The notes beneath the pieces were generated by a model. It saw only the letters and a program-made list of their open reading frames with translations. It made no database searches and was not told where the DNA came from. DNA of 64,000 nucleotides, taken from contig NZ_JACNMP010000003.1 in assembly GCF_017592335.1 (NCBI RefSeq), forward strand, positions 62,001 through 126,000. The letters run 5' to 3'. The DNA comes from Pseudaestuariivita rosea. Lineage in GTDB: Bacteria; Pseudomonadota; Alphaproteobacteria; Rhodobacterales; Rhodobacteraceae. The position numbers and the translations under genes are program-made. Of the stretch, positions 56,705 through 64,000 are shown piece by piece. Positions within the stretch are counted from its first letter, which is position 1. Each line of letters opens with the position of its first letter.

Positions 56705-57085
56705 ATGATTGCATCATTTGCAATCATCATGTTTTCGCTGATTATGCTGTTCGTTGCCGTTGAAACGCCCCATCCCAGTTACATCAATTGCTTCACATAT
56801 TTGCATCCACTGGAAGGTAACCTGATCTACACCGCAGCCATCGCTCTTGGAATTGCGCAGATTTATACAGGTTTTCACAAACGGCGCGCAGTCATCCCCT
56901 TTACCGAGGCTTTGATTATATTGTCTCTGCTCTACCTTGCCCTCGTCGGCTTTCGGGCATTCGATTTTGCTATCAGTGGGCCCGCTTTGTTGCAGTCTCT
57001 CGCCACAAAAGGGGTCGGGCTGGCCGCTATTCTGGGTTTAGCAGTTTGGGTTTTGAATACGGATAAAGATGACGAGTTATTTTAG
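56705..57085 (+). CDS. Small membrane protein, unknown function
   Basis: A 126-aa protein with four predicted helices, including SFAIIMFSLIMLFVAVE, IYTAAIALGIAQIYTGF and GVGLAAILGLAVWVL, and a short acidic C-terminus (NTDKDDELF). ATG 56705 is chosen over TTG 56669 because AGGA lies six bases before it. I see no recognisable family motif. It is AT-richer than sucB and lies 87 bases after it, in the sucB-lpdA gap. Confidence 0.65.
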   Translation: MIASFAIIMFSLIMLFVAVETPHPSYINCFTYLHPLEGNLIYTAAIALGIAQIYTGFHKRRAVIPFTEALIILSLLYLALVGFRAFDFAISGPALLQSLATKGVGLAAILGLAVWVLNTDKDDELF

Positions 57086-57146
57086 CAAGCCAAGGTATCA
57101 TCAACTACCGGCTTAACACACGGCTCGTCAAACTGTCGCCCGGCAG

Positions 57147-57275
57147 CTAATGACAATGCCGATCCCTGTTCCGGCGGTCTTCGTGGCAGCCGTCTTCGCC
57201 GGTTCGGCCGCTGTGGAAAATAACGTCTACCGCGGGCGATTCCAGCCCGATCGACAGGATAAAAGCAAACAGCAT
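57147..57275 (-). CDS. Very small Cys/His-tailed protein (42 aa)
   Basis: An antisense-orientation gene inside the suc-lpdA cluster. It starts ATG 57275 with GAGG at five bases; the product begins MLFAFILSIGLESPAVDVIF, a hydrophobic stretch that may be a signal or anchor, and ends SGRTGEDGCHEDRRNRDRHCH. The tail closely resembles the C-terminal GRTD..GCH.(x)..G..HCH motif of YHYH/HCH-type short exported proteins, which I recall as widespread. The TAG stop is at 57147-57149. Too short for most gene finders; likely real but not proven. Confidence 0.65.
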   Translation of the reverse strand: MLFAFILSIGLESPAVDVIFHSGRTGEDGCHEDRRNRDRHCH

Positions 57276-57378
57276 AGCAACCTCAAACACTTCAAATCAC
57301 CTCAACCCTTGCATTTCACCCGTTAAATTCTGTTTAATTTCAAAAACCCTATTCACATAAATTCCATTTCGGAGCCGC

Positions 57379-57933
57379 ATGCGCCTTATTGCCAAACTGA
57401 TCAAACGCAGCTTCGCCGCCCTTATCGCCCTGATGGCCATTGCTTTTGCGGCCGGGTCGATCCTGCACAGCGCCTCAGGCCCCCCGCCTGAAATGGCACC
57501 CGACGATCAGCAGGCCGATGCGATCTTTGTCGACAAAAGCGACCGGACCCTGCAGTTGCTGCGGGATGGTCAGGTGATCCGCACCTACCGGATTTCCCTA
57601 GGTGCCGCCCCCTTGGGACATAAACAGCAAGAGGGCGACGAACGCACGCCCGTCGGCATCTATATTATCGACTGGCGCAATGCCGCGTCGGTGGCCCACC
57701 TTAGCCTGCATATCTCATACCCCAATGCCGATGACCGCGCCGCCGCGGCCACCCGCGGCGTGTCACCGGGCGGCAATATCATGATCCACGGCATCCTCAA
57801 CGGCTGGGGCTTTGTCGGCCCATTACAGCGGTTCGTCGACTGGACAAACGGATGCATTGCCGTCACCGATAAGGAAATGCGCGAAATCTGGTCGCTGGTG
57901 CCCGATGGCACCCCGATCACTATACAGGACTAA
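57379..57933 (+). CDS. L,D-transpeptidase (YkuD domain)
   Basis: A 184-aa periplasmic enzyme with an N-terminal hydrophobic anchor (FAALIALMAIAFAAGSIL). The YkuD catalytic region has GNIMIHGILNGWGF, then DWTNGCIAVTDKEM: the H-G and the S/T-x-G-C-I/R-like motif with the nucleophilic Cys (about residue 161). It cross-links peptidoglycan or anchors proteins to it. Three small membrane genes follow in close coupling. Confidence 0.9.
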   Translation: MRLIAKLIKRSFAALIALMAIAFAAGSILHSASGPPPEMAPDDQQADAIFVDKSDRTLQLLRDGQVIRTYRISLGAAPLGHKQQEGDERTPVGIYIIDWRNAASVAHLSLHISYPNADDRAAAATRGVSPGGNIMIHGILNGWGFVGPLQRFVDWTNGCIAVTDKEMREIWSLVPDGTPITIQD

Positions 57934-57936
57934 TAA

Positions 57937-58380
57937 GTGCAAAAGAGTTTAGAGAGTAAGAGAAGTACTATTTCAAAAGCTATCTACTGGGGTTTAGTCG
58001 CCATTCTAGGGTTTATCATTCTGATGAAAATCAGCGCGTTTATCTACCCGATGATGCAAGCGGCACCGCCGGAAGTTTTAGTTCCTGACCTTCGCCAAGA
58101 CACCATTATTTTTATGATTGTTAAATTTATTCTTGGTATTGCGCCGGAAACACTATTGTTAATCTCAGTTCTCATCCGGTCAGGCGCAGGTCTTTGGATT
58201 GTTATTTTGCTTACTATTCCTGAATTGGGCAACGTCATCGTCTATAATTTTACGGAAAGATTTTTTGTGACTTCGTCTGTTGAGCAGATGTTTCAACAAC
58301 ATATTGCAATAGTGCCTTTTGTGATAGCAATTGGGATACTGATCTATCTGATCAAAACGCAGGAGCTGCGCCGCCCATGA
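57937..58380 (+). CDS. Membrane protein, unknown function (147 aa)
   Basis: Starts GTG 57937, three bases after the L,D-transpeptidase stop. It has four predicted helices, among them AIYWGLVAILGFIILMKISA, FMIVKFILGIAPETLLLISV and LWIVILLTIPELGNVIV, and a short basic end (QELRRP). Overlaps the next gene by four bases (ATGA). Clearly AT-richer than the flanking genes, suggesting later acquisition. No family recognised. Confidence 0.7.
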   Translation: MQKSLESKRSTISKAIYWGLVAILGFIILMKISAFIYPMMQAAPPEVLVPDLRQDTIIFMIVKFILGIAPETLLLISVLIRSGAGLWIVILLTIPELGNVIVYNFTERFFVTSSVEQMFQQHIAIVPFVIAIGILIYLIKTQELRRP

Positions 58381-58772
58381 CCCCCGAACTGACCGTCCTG
58401 GCCCTTGCCGGTTTGTTGCAAGTGATCCAATTTGTGCTGATGGCGGTGCCCACAAACATGGAGATTGGGACCCGTAAAACCATGGGGTCGCGCGATGATG
58501 ACATTAAGAAAGATGTCAGCCCCCGCACCGGCCGTCTGATCCGTGCGATGAACAATCATTTTGAGGCACTTATCTTATTCACCATCGCCGTTGTTGTCGT
58601 GACCTTGGCCAATCAATCCAGCCCCGTTACCGTGACATGTGCCTGGGTCTATCTGGCAGCTCGTATTCTATATATTCCGGCCTATGCCTTTGGATGGGCT
58701 CCATGGCGGTCATTGATCTGGTGTGTCGGCATGGCGTCGACGGTCATCATACTTGTTGATGCACTTATATGA
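58377..58772 (+). CDS. MAPEG family membrane protein
   Basis: A 131-aa four-helix membrane protein. MAPEG (eicosanoid/glutathione metabolism) family features: MEIGTRKTMGSRDDD in the first loop, GRLIRAMNNHFEALILF, and RILYIPAYAFGWAPWRSLIW. Bacterial members are of unknown function. It is coupled by overlaps with the genes on both sides. Confidence 0.8.
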   Translation: MTPELTVLALAGLLQVIQFVLMAVPTNMEIGTRKTMGSRDDDIKKDVSPRTGRLIRAMNNHFEALILFTIAVVVVTLANQSSPVTVTCAWVYLAARILYIPAYAFGWAPWRSLIWCVGMASTVIILVDALI

Positions 58773-59143
58773 ACAAACGCACTTGGCTTACCACCGCTCT
58801 CTATTGGGTGATTGCACTGATCTTGGCATGGTGTCTTTTGATTTCATTTCATGCCTCCACTCAGGAACCTTATCCCGCCCATTGGCGATTTATCATTTGG
58901 TGGGCCGTGCTTTTGGGCACGCATCTTTTGCGGCTGCCTATCGTTATAGTGATTTACATTGCTTACTTCATCGATGCTTTTAATGGTTTCATGCTGATGC
59001 TGTATTCTACCCAACCGGGGGCTGATCCGTTTAGTCTGTTGTTGGTGTTTTCACCGTTGATTTTGCTCGGACTTTTTATCTGGCTTTGGCAGAGTGATCA
59101 GTATGACCGTCTTTCGCGACGAAAGTCACAAGACGGCACTTGA
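58769..59143 (+). CDS. Membrane protein, unknown function (124 aa)
   Basis: Overlaps the MAPEG gene by four bases (ATGA). Three or four predicted helices, including ALYWVIALILAWCLLISF, FIIWWAVLLGTHLLRLPIVI and LLVFSPLILLGLFIWLW, and a basic end (RLSRRKSQDGT). Unrecognised. Ends 51 bases before lpdA. Confidence 0.65.
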   Translation: MNKRTWLTTALYWVIALILAWCLLISFHASTQEPYPAHWRFIIWWAVLLGTHLLRLPIVIVIYIAYFIDAFNGFMLMLYSTQPGADPFSLLLVFSPLILLGLFIWLWQSDQYDRLSRRKSQDGT

Positions 59144-59194
59144 CCCTCAAGCCGCAACACTCTTTATCTACGGTAACCTCTGAAGGAGACCTTT

Positions 59195-60583
59195 ATGTCC
59201 AGCTATGACGTCATCATAATCGGCAGCGGCCCCGGCGGCTATGTCTGTGCAATTCGCTGTGCTCAGCTGGGCCTTAAAACAGCCTGTGTCGAGGGGCGCG
59301 AAACCCTGGGCGGCACCTGTCTGAACGTGGGCTGCATTCCGTCAAAAGCGCTGCTGCATGCCAGTCATCAGCTGCACGAGGCTGAACATAACTTTGCGAA
59401 AATGGGTCTGAAGGGCAAATCTCCGTCAGTCGACTGGAAGCAGATGCTGACCTATAAAAACGAAACGATTGAGGCCAACACCAAGGGCATCGAATTTCTG
59501 TTCAAGAAAAACAAGATCGACTGGCTGAAAGGCTGGGGATCAATCCCCGAAGCCGGCAAGGTCAAGGTCGGGGACGAGGTGCACGAGGCTAAGAATATCG
59601 TGATCGCCACCGGGTCCGAAGCCGCCAGTCTGCCGGGTGTTGAGATTGACGAAAAGGTTGTTGTCACCTCAACCGGCGCGCTAGAGCTGCCCAAAATTCC
59701 GAAAAAGATGGTTGTGATCGGCGCCGGTGTCATCGGGCTGGAACTGGGTTCGGTCTATACCCGTCTGGGGACCGAGGTGCATGTGATCGAATACCTCGAT
59801 GCCATCACCCCCGGCATGGACGCCGAGGTTCAGCGGACCTTCCAGAAGCTGCTGACAAAACAGGGCATCAGCTTTACTCTGGGCGCTGCGGTCCAAGGGG
59901 TTGAGGCCACCAAGACCAAGGCGAAAGTCACCTATAAACTGCGCAAGGATGACAGCGAACATACCATCGATGCGGATGTCGTTTTGGTATCGACCGGGCG
60001 CAAACCCTATACCGACGGGCTGGGTCTGGATGCGCTTGGCGTGGCGATGACCGACCGTGGTCAGGTCAAGGTGGGTGATCACTGGCAGACGAATGTGAAC
60101 GGCATCTACGCCATCGGTGACGCCATCGAAGGCCCCATGCTGGCCCACAAGGCCGAGGATGAGGGCATGGCCGTCGCCGAAACCATCGCCGGTCAGAGGG
60201 GCCACGTGAACTACGGCGTCATCCCCGGTGTGATCTACACCCACCCCGAAGTTGCGAATGTCGGCATGACCGAAGAACAGCTTAAAGAAGCCGGGCGCGC
60301 CTATAAGGCGGGTAAGTTTTCCTTCATGGGCAACGCGCGGGCCAAGGCGAATTTTGCGGCCGATGGTTTTGTAAAAATTCTGGTGGATAAGGAAACCGAC
60401 CGTATTCTGGGCGCCCATGTGGTTGGCCCTATGGCCGGTGACCTGATCCACGAAATCTGCGTCGCCATGGAATTCGGCGCCGCGGCCGAGGATCTGGCCC
60501 GCACCTGCCACGCCCACCCCACCTATTCCGAGGCCGTGCGCGAAGCGGCACTGGCCTGCGGGGACGGCCCGATCCATTCGTGA
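59195..60583 (+). CDS. lpdA: Dihydrolipoyl dehydrogenase (E3)
   Basis: A 462-aa FAD enzyme that re-oxidises the lipoyl groups of the 2-oxoglutarate dehydrogenase complex. [19 protein letters not shown] binds FAD; the redox cysteines are in [16 protein letters not shown] (about 42-57); NAD binding uses [15 protein letters not shown], and the active His-Glu lies in [23 protein letters not shown] lies before ATG 59195. Its TGA stop overlaps the beta-galactosidase ATG (TGATG), so the two are coupled. Confidence 0.97.
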   Translation: MSSYDVIIIGSGPGGYVCAIRCAQLGLKTACVEGRETLGGTCLNVGCIPSKALLHASHQLHEAEHNFAKMGLKGKSPSVDWKQMLTYKNETIEANTKGIEFLFKKNKIDWLKGWGSIPEAGKVKVGDEVHEAKNIVIATGSEAASLPGVEIDEKVVVTSTGALELPKIPKKMVVIGAGVIGLELGSVYTRLGTEVHVIEYLDAITPGMDAEVQRTFQKLLTKQGISFTLGAAVQGVEATKTKAKVTYKLRKDDSEHTIDADVVLVSTGRKPYTDGLGLDALGVAMTDRGQVKVGDHWQTNVNGIYAIGDAIEGPMLAHKAEDEGMAVAETIAGQRGHVNYGVIPGVIYTHPEVANVGMTEEQLKEAGRAYKAGKFSFMGNARAKANFAADGFVKILVDKETDRILGAHVVGPMAGDLIHEICVAMEFGAAAEDLARTCHAHPTYSEAVREAALACGDGPIHS

Positions 60584-62484
60584 TGAAACGCACGCTGGGC
60601 ACCTGCTACTATCCCGAACACTGGCCGGAACAGATGTGGCAGGCCGATGCGGCGCGTATGGTGGACACCGGCCTGACATGGGTCCGTATCGGTGAATTCG
60701 CCTGGTCCCGGCTGGAACCCACGCCGGGCGATCTGCAGTTCGACTGGCTGGACCGCGCGATCAATGTTCTGGGTGCCGCGGGGCTAAAGGTGATCCTTGG
60801 AACGCCCACCGCGACGCCGCCTAAATGGGTCGTCGACAAGCACCCTGATATGCTGGCCGTCGATGCAAACGGCCACCCGCGCAAATTCGGCTCTCGCCGC
60901 CACTATTGCTTTTCGCACCAGGGCTATCGCGACGAATGCCGCCGCATCGTCACACTGCTGGCCGAACGCTATGGTGCAAACCCACATATCGCCGCCTGGC
61001 AAACCGACAACGAATACGGCTGCCACGACACCACCGTGTCCTACTCAGACGCCGCGTGCCGCGAATTCCGCAACTGGCTGGCCCAGAAGTACCAATCCCC
61101 CGACGCCCTGAACCGCGCCTGGGGCAATGTCTTCTGGTCAATGGAGTATACCGACTTCGACCAGATCGACCTGCCCAACCTGACCGTGACCGAAGCCAAC
61201 CCATCCCACCACCTGGACTTCCTGCGCTTCAGCTCGGATCAGGTCGTCAGCTTCAACCGCCTACAAACCGACATCCTGCGCAAACACACCGACGCGCCGC
61301 TGATCCACAACTACATGGGCCGCGTGCTGGACTTCGACCATTTCGACGTCGGCGCTGATCTGGATATCGCCAGTTGGGACAGCTACCCCATCGGGTTCCT
61401 CTCTGACCGGCTTGAGGCGACCGATGATCACAAAACCCGTTTCCTGCGGCAGGGCGACCCGGACATGCAGGCCTTTCACCACGACCTGTACCGCGCCGTC
61501 GGGCGGGGCCGCTGGTGGATCATGGAACAACAACCGGGCCCCGTGAACTGGGCCCCATACAACCCGGCCCCGCTGCCCGGCATGGCCCGCCTTTGGGCGT
61601 GGGAGGCATTCGCCCACGGGTCTGAGGCCGTCTGCTATTTCCGCTGGCGTCAGGCCCCCTTTGCGCAGGAACAGATGCACGCGGGCCTCTTGCGCCCAGA
61701 TAGTGACCCCGCCCCAGCCCTGGCCGAGGCGCGGCAGGTCGCGGATGAAATCGAAACCCTGCCCGACACCGGCACTGCCACCGCAGACGTTGCGCTGATC
61801 TTCGACTATCCGTCCGCCTGGGCGTGGCAAGTCCAACCCCAGGGCGCCGATTTCGATTATTTCCGCCTGACCTTCGCCTTCTATAAGGCCTTGCGCGTCA
61901 ATGGCCTGAATATCGACATCGTCCCTTCGACCACCACCGACCTGTCGGCCTACAAACTGGTCCTGGCCCCCGGCATCCTGTCGCTGCCCGATGGCCTGAT
62001 CACCGCCCTGACCCAATTCGACGGCACCGCCATCCTAGGTCCGCGCACCAATACCAAGACACCGAACCTGTCGATCCCGACACCGCTTGGCCCCAATATC
62101 CCCGGTCTTGACGTGCGTATCACCCACACCGAAAGCATCCCGCCATCGGCCGATATCCCGCTGGAAAACGGCCGCATGGTGCATTGGTTCGAGCATCTGG
62201 AAGGCGCCGCCGATGTCGCGCTGAAAACCAAAACCGGCGCAGCCGCAATGGTCCGCAATAGTGGGCTGCACTATCTGGCGGGCTGGCCCGACCCTGATAC
62301 GCTGACGGATATCATTAAAACCGCCTGCGCCCGCCAAGGTATCCCCACCCACACCCTGACCGACGGTCTGCGCCTCCGCGATACCGCGACGCACCGCTTT
62401 ATCTTCAACTATGCGCCCGACGCGGCCAAGTGGGGCGATACCGACATCCCCGCCGCGGGCGTCCACTGGGAACCACTGGTGTGA
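60583..62484 (+). CDS. Beta-galactosidase, glycoside hydrolase family 42
   Basis: A 633-aa GH42 enzyme that removes terminal beta-galactose. It has the N-terminal TCYYPEHWPEQMWQAD, the acid/base Glu in WQTDNEYGCHDT (about 141-152) and the nucleophile Glu in WWIMEQQPGPVNW (about 310-322). No signal peptide, so cytosolic. ATG 60583 is preferred over GTG 60580. It directly follows lpdA and precedes the mutarotase, a coupled sugar pair with no transporter or regulator nearby. Confidence 0.93.
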   Translation: MKRTLGTCYYPEHWPEQMWQADAARMVDTGLTWVRIGEFAWSRLEPTPGDLQFDWLDRAINVLGAAGLKVILGTPTATPPKWVVDKHPDMLAVDANGHPRKFGSRRHYCFSHQGYRDECRRIVTLLAERYGANPHIAAWQTDNEYGCHDTTVSYSDAACREFRNWLAQKYQSPDALNRAWGNVFWSMEYTDFDQIDLPNLTVTEANPSHHLDFLRFSSDQVVSFNRLQTDILRKHTDAPLIHNYMGRVLDFDHFDVGADLDIASWDSYPIGFLSDRLEATDDHKTRFLRQGDPDMQAFHHDLYRAVGRGRWWIMEQQPGPVNWAPYNPAPLPGMARLWAWEAFAHGSEAVCYFRWRQAPFAQEQMHAGLLRPDSDPAPALAEARQVADEIETLPDTGTATADVALIFDYPSAWAWQVQPQGADFDYFRLTFAFYKALRVNGLNIDIVPSTTTDLSAYKLVLAPGILSLPDGLITALTQFDGTAILGPRTNTKTPNLSIPTPLGPNIPGLDVRITHTESIPPSADIPLENGRMVHWFEHLEGAADVALKTKTGAAAMVRNSGLHYLAGWPDPDTLTDIIKTACARQGIPTHTLTDGLRLRDTATHRFIFNYAPDAAKWGDTDIPAAGVHWEPLV

Positions 62485-62486
62485 CC

Positions 62487-63443
62487 ATGTGCGACTGGGG
62501 CACACTGCCCGACGGTCGCACGGCCAAGCTGATCACCCTGTCCAACGACCGCCTGCGGGTGAACGTCCTGAGCTTCGGTGCCGCCATTCAAAGCGTGCAC
62601 CTCGACGATATCCCCCACAGCCTGACCCCCGGTTTCGACCATCTTGCGCCTTACCAGACCGGCAAGGGTGCAAACGGCTGCATCGTCGGCCCTGTCGCCA
62701 ACCGTATCGGCGGCGCGCAGGCCATGATCGACGGCCAGCTAACCCATTTCGACGCCAACGAAGCGGGCCGCACCACCCGCCACAGCGGCAGCGCCGGGAC
62801 ACACCTGCAGCCATGGCGCCCGACCATGGTCGCCAAAAACTATGCCGAACTGCAACTGCCCCTGCCCGATGGTCAGGGCGGCTTTCCCGGCAATCGCACC
62901 CTGATCGCCGCATTCATCCTGACTGAGGCGACCCTGTCCTTGCGCCTAAGCGCCACGACGGACCGCACGACGCTGATCAATCTGGCCAATCACAGCTATT
63001 GGAACCTGGGCGGCGCGCCGACCTATGCGGGCCACAGGTTACAGATCAACGCCGATCACTATCTGCCCACGCACGACAACCTGCCCACCGGCGAAATTGC
63101 CCCGGTCGCAGGTAAGCCCTTTGATTTTCGCACGCCACGCGACCTGACCCCCGGCACAGACGCTGTGCTGGATCACAACTTCTGCCTGTCCAACACCCGC
63201 CGCCCCGTCACCGATATCGCCACCCTGACCGGCCCATCAGGCCTAAGCATGACAATGGCCACAACCGAACCCGGCCTTCAGGTCTATGACGGCGCGAATT
63301 TTCCGGGTGCCCCTTATGCGGGTTTGGCGCTTGAGGCCCAAAGCTGGCCCGACGCCCCAAACCACCCGAATTTTCCCAGCATCCTGCTGACCCCCGATGA
63401 CATCTATACCCAGGAAACGCGGTGGAGCTTTCGGCAATTGTGA
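62487..63443 (+). CDS. galM: Aldose 1-epimerase (galactose mutarotase)
   Basis: A 318-aa epimerase that interconverts alpha and beta anomers of free hexoses. ATG 62487, two bases after the beta-galactosidase stop, gives MCDWGTLPDGRTAKLITLSN; the catalytic His is in LANHSYWNLGG (about 171-181) and the catalytic Glu in GLALEAQSWPDAPNHP (about 287-302). It would process galactose released by the preceding GH42. Confidence 0.92.
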   Translation: MCDWGTLPDGRTAKLITLSNDRLRVNVLSFGAAIQSVHLDDIPHSLTPGFDHLAPYQTGKGANGCIVGPVANRIGGAQAMIDGQLTHFDANEAGRTTRHSGSAGTHLQPWRPTMVAKNYAELQLPLPDGQGGFPGNRTLIAAFILTEATLSLRLSATTDRTTLINLANHSYWNLGGAPTYAGHRLQINADHYLPTHDNLPTGEIAPVAGKPFDFRTPRDLTPGTDAVLDHNFCLSNTRRPVTDIATLTGPSGLSMTMATTEPGLQVYDGANFPGAPYAGLALEAQSWPDAPNHPNFPSILLTPDDIYTQETRWSFRQL

Positions 63444-63450
63444 ACACGCA

Positions 63451-63489
63451 AAACTTTGCAAAACTCTGGCCCACAAGTTTGCAAAGTTT
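63451..63489. promoter_or_regulatory. 12-bp inverted repeat with TTTGCAAA cores after galM
   Basis: AAACTTTGCAAA (63451-63462) and TTTGCAAAGTTT (63478-63489) pair perfectly with a 15-base loop. Each arm also contains the self-palindrome TTTGCAAA, 23 bp apart. No U-tract follows, so either a weak terminator or two operator sites. Confidence 0.5.
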
Positions 63490-63540
63490 CTCAATCCTGC
63501 GCCGTACGGTTGGGTTAAAATGTCATGAACGACGGATTTA

Positions 63541-63712
63541 GAGCATCGTCCTTAAAATCTCAAATGTGTTTGATGAGAGCTGAGGGCAGCGACCGGCCCG
63601 AGGGTGGGTGCGAGATAAGCGCCCGCCCTGGGGGGCGGGTCGGGCGCTGCCCGGTGGTACCCACCGGGCGACGAGGGCGGATAAAGCGTTGCGGATTTTT
63701 AGGACAATGCTC
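63541..63712. mobile_element. MITE-like non-autonomous element, 172 bp
   Basis: Terminal inverted repeats GAGCATCGTCCTTAAAATC (63541-63559) and its near-complement (63694-63712), with 2 mismatches in 19. TA is duplicated on both sides (63539-63540 and 63713-63714), as for IS630/IS427-type insertion. The interior is GC-rich with two potential hairpins (CCGCCC..GGGCGG and CCCGGTGG..CCACCGGG). No transposase. Confidence 0.75.
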
Positions 63713-63854
63713 TAATAGTTAACACCGCCCGTTCGTTAACCATGCCTGACCGCATCGCCCTTATTGACGCCACTTACAGACGCGCGGGAATCGTACAAAC
63801 CCTGCGTACGAATTGTACGAAACGCGTTGTCGGCCCCCTCTGAAAAGCCCGAAA

Positions 63855-63871
63855 ATGTGCAAATTGCACAT
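63855..63871. promoter_or_regulatory. Operator-like palindrome 4
   Basis: ATGTGCA-AAT-TGCACAT, identical arms to the first two palindromes at 12.83 and 12.88 kb (and flanked by A/T). It lies upstream of whatever gene begins after base 64000. Confidence 0.65.
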
Positions 63872-64000
63872 CTATTTTCGCCGTAAAATCCAACCAAACG
63901 GAGCGTTACCCTTTGCGACGTTGCGTCGCTTTTCATGGCCCGTCAAAGGAATAGGAAAAACGGGCAATATCTTCAGCGCAAAGCATTGAAATCACTTCAG

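Larger units (their letters stand above)
63444..64000. other. Terminal non-coding region with palindromes and a MITE-like element
   Basis: No gene is supported. It contains a 12-bp inverted repeat (63451-63489), a MITE-like element (63541-63712), a possible terminator-like hairpin inside it, and a 17-bp palindrome (63855-63871). Confidence 0.7.

Noticed and set aside
63525-63722. 65-codon frame across the MITE-like element
   Set aside because: It simply reads through the inverted ends and the GC-rich interior; no start signal.

Overview
The window is about 64 kb of chromosome from an alphaproteobacterium, almost certainly Rhodobacteraceae (Roseobacter group). The evidence is gene order I know from that family: SURF1-thrC-M16 peptidase-GNAT, SRP RNA-dnaX-ybaB-recR, phoH-ybeY-corC-lnt, LppC/rsmI-yraN-gshB, uvrC-pgsA-moaD-moaE and mdh-sucC-sucD-sucA-sucB-lpdA. 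GC-rich coding, many GTG/TTG starts, frequent 4-base stop/start overlaps and alphaproteobacterial signals (CIRCE, a GTTC-N7-GTTC SOS-type box) fit. No rRNA, tRNA, CRISPR array or complete insertion sequence was seen. I cannot place the genus.

Layout. 1-3.0 kb: the 3' end of carB, an accessory gap with two tiny conserved-looking proteins, a family 8 glycosyltransferase and rplY. 3.2-5.4 kb: a phasin and class I PHA synthase, convergent. 5.5-11.7 kb (minus): FAD-linked oxidase, metallo-beta-lactamase-fold protein, then GNAT-M16-thrC-SURF1. 11.85-16.8 kb: SRP RNA, a small accessory island (41-aa lipoprotein, DUF6502-type HTH protein, divergent lipoprotein, DUF202 protein), then dnaX-ybaB-recR. 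16.9-21.1 kb (minus): lnt, corC-like, ybeY, phoH. 21.3-23.3 kb: groEL/groES under CIRCE control. 23.5-26.5 kb: TraB/GumN protein, arabinose-5-phosphate isomerase, a small secreted protein and rpsT. 26.7-30.8 kb: dnaA-dnaN-recF, preceded by a probable structured RNA. 30.8-34.3 kb: gshB, yraN, rsmI and divergent LppC. 34.2-38.6 kb: glnD-murJ. 38.6-41.8 kb (minus): moaE, moaD, pgsA, uvrC. 42.1-47.5 kb (minus): SDR reductase, Ca/Na antiporter, tiny membrane zinc-ribbon protein, S49 peptidase, ABC-2 exporter and TauE/SafE permease. 47.6-60.6 kb: the TCA-cycle cluster, interrupted by several small lower-GC membrane or lipoprotein genes. 60.6-63.4 kb: GH42 beta-galactosidase and aldose epimerase joined to lpdA. 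63.4-64 kb: no gene, but a palindrome pair, a MITE-like element with TA target duplication, and an operator-like palindrome.

Most of the window is housekeeping: replication and repair (dnaX, recR, dnaA, dnaN, recF, uvrC), envelope maintenance (lnt, murJ, LppC, LD-transpeptidase), chaperonins and central carbon metabolism. The most unusual part is 11.9-13.6 kb. Three near-identical 17-bp palindromes (ATGTGCA-N3-TGCACAT type) lie about 51 bp apart between a putative HTH regulator and a divergent lipoprotein gene, and a fourth copy lies at 63.86 kb. This looks like an undescribed self-regulated lipoprotein system. Other leads are the dnaA-leader RNA, a pair of operator palindromes ahead of sucC, and several genes too short for routine annotation (41, 42, 55 and 57 aa).
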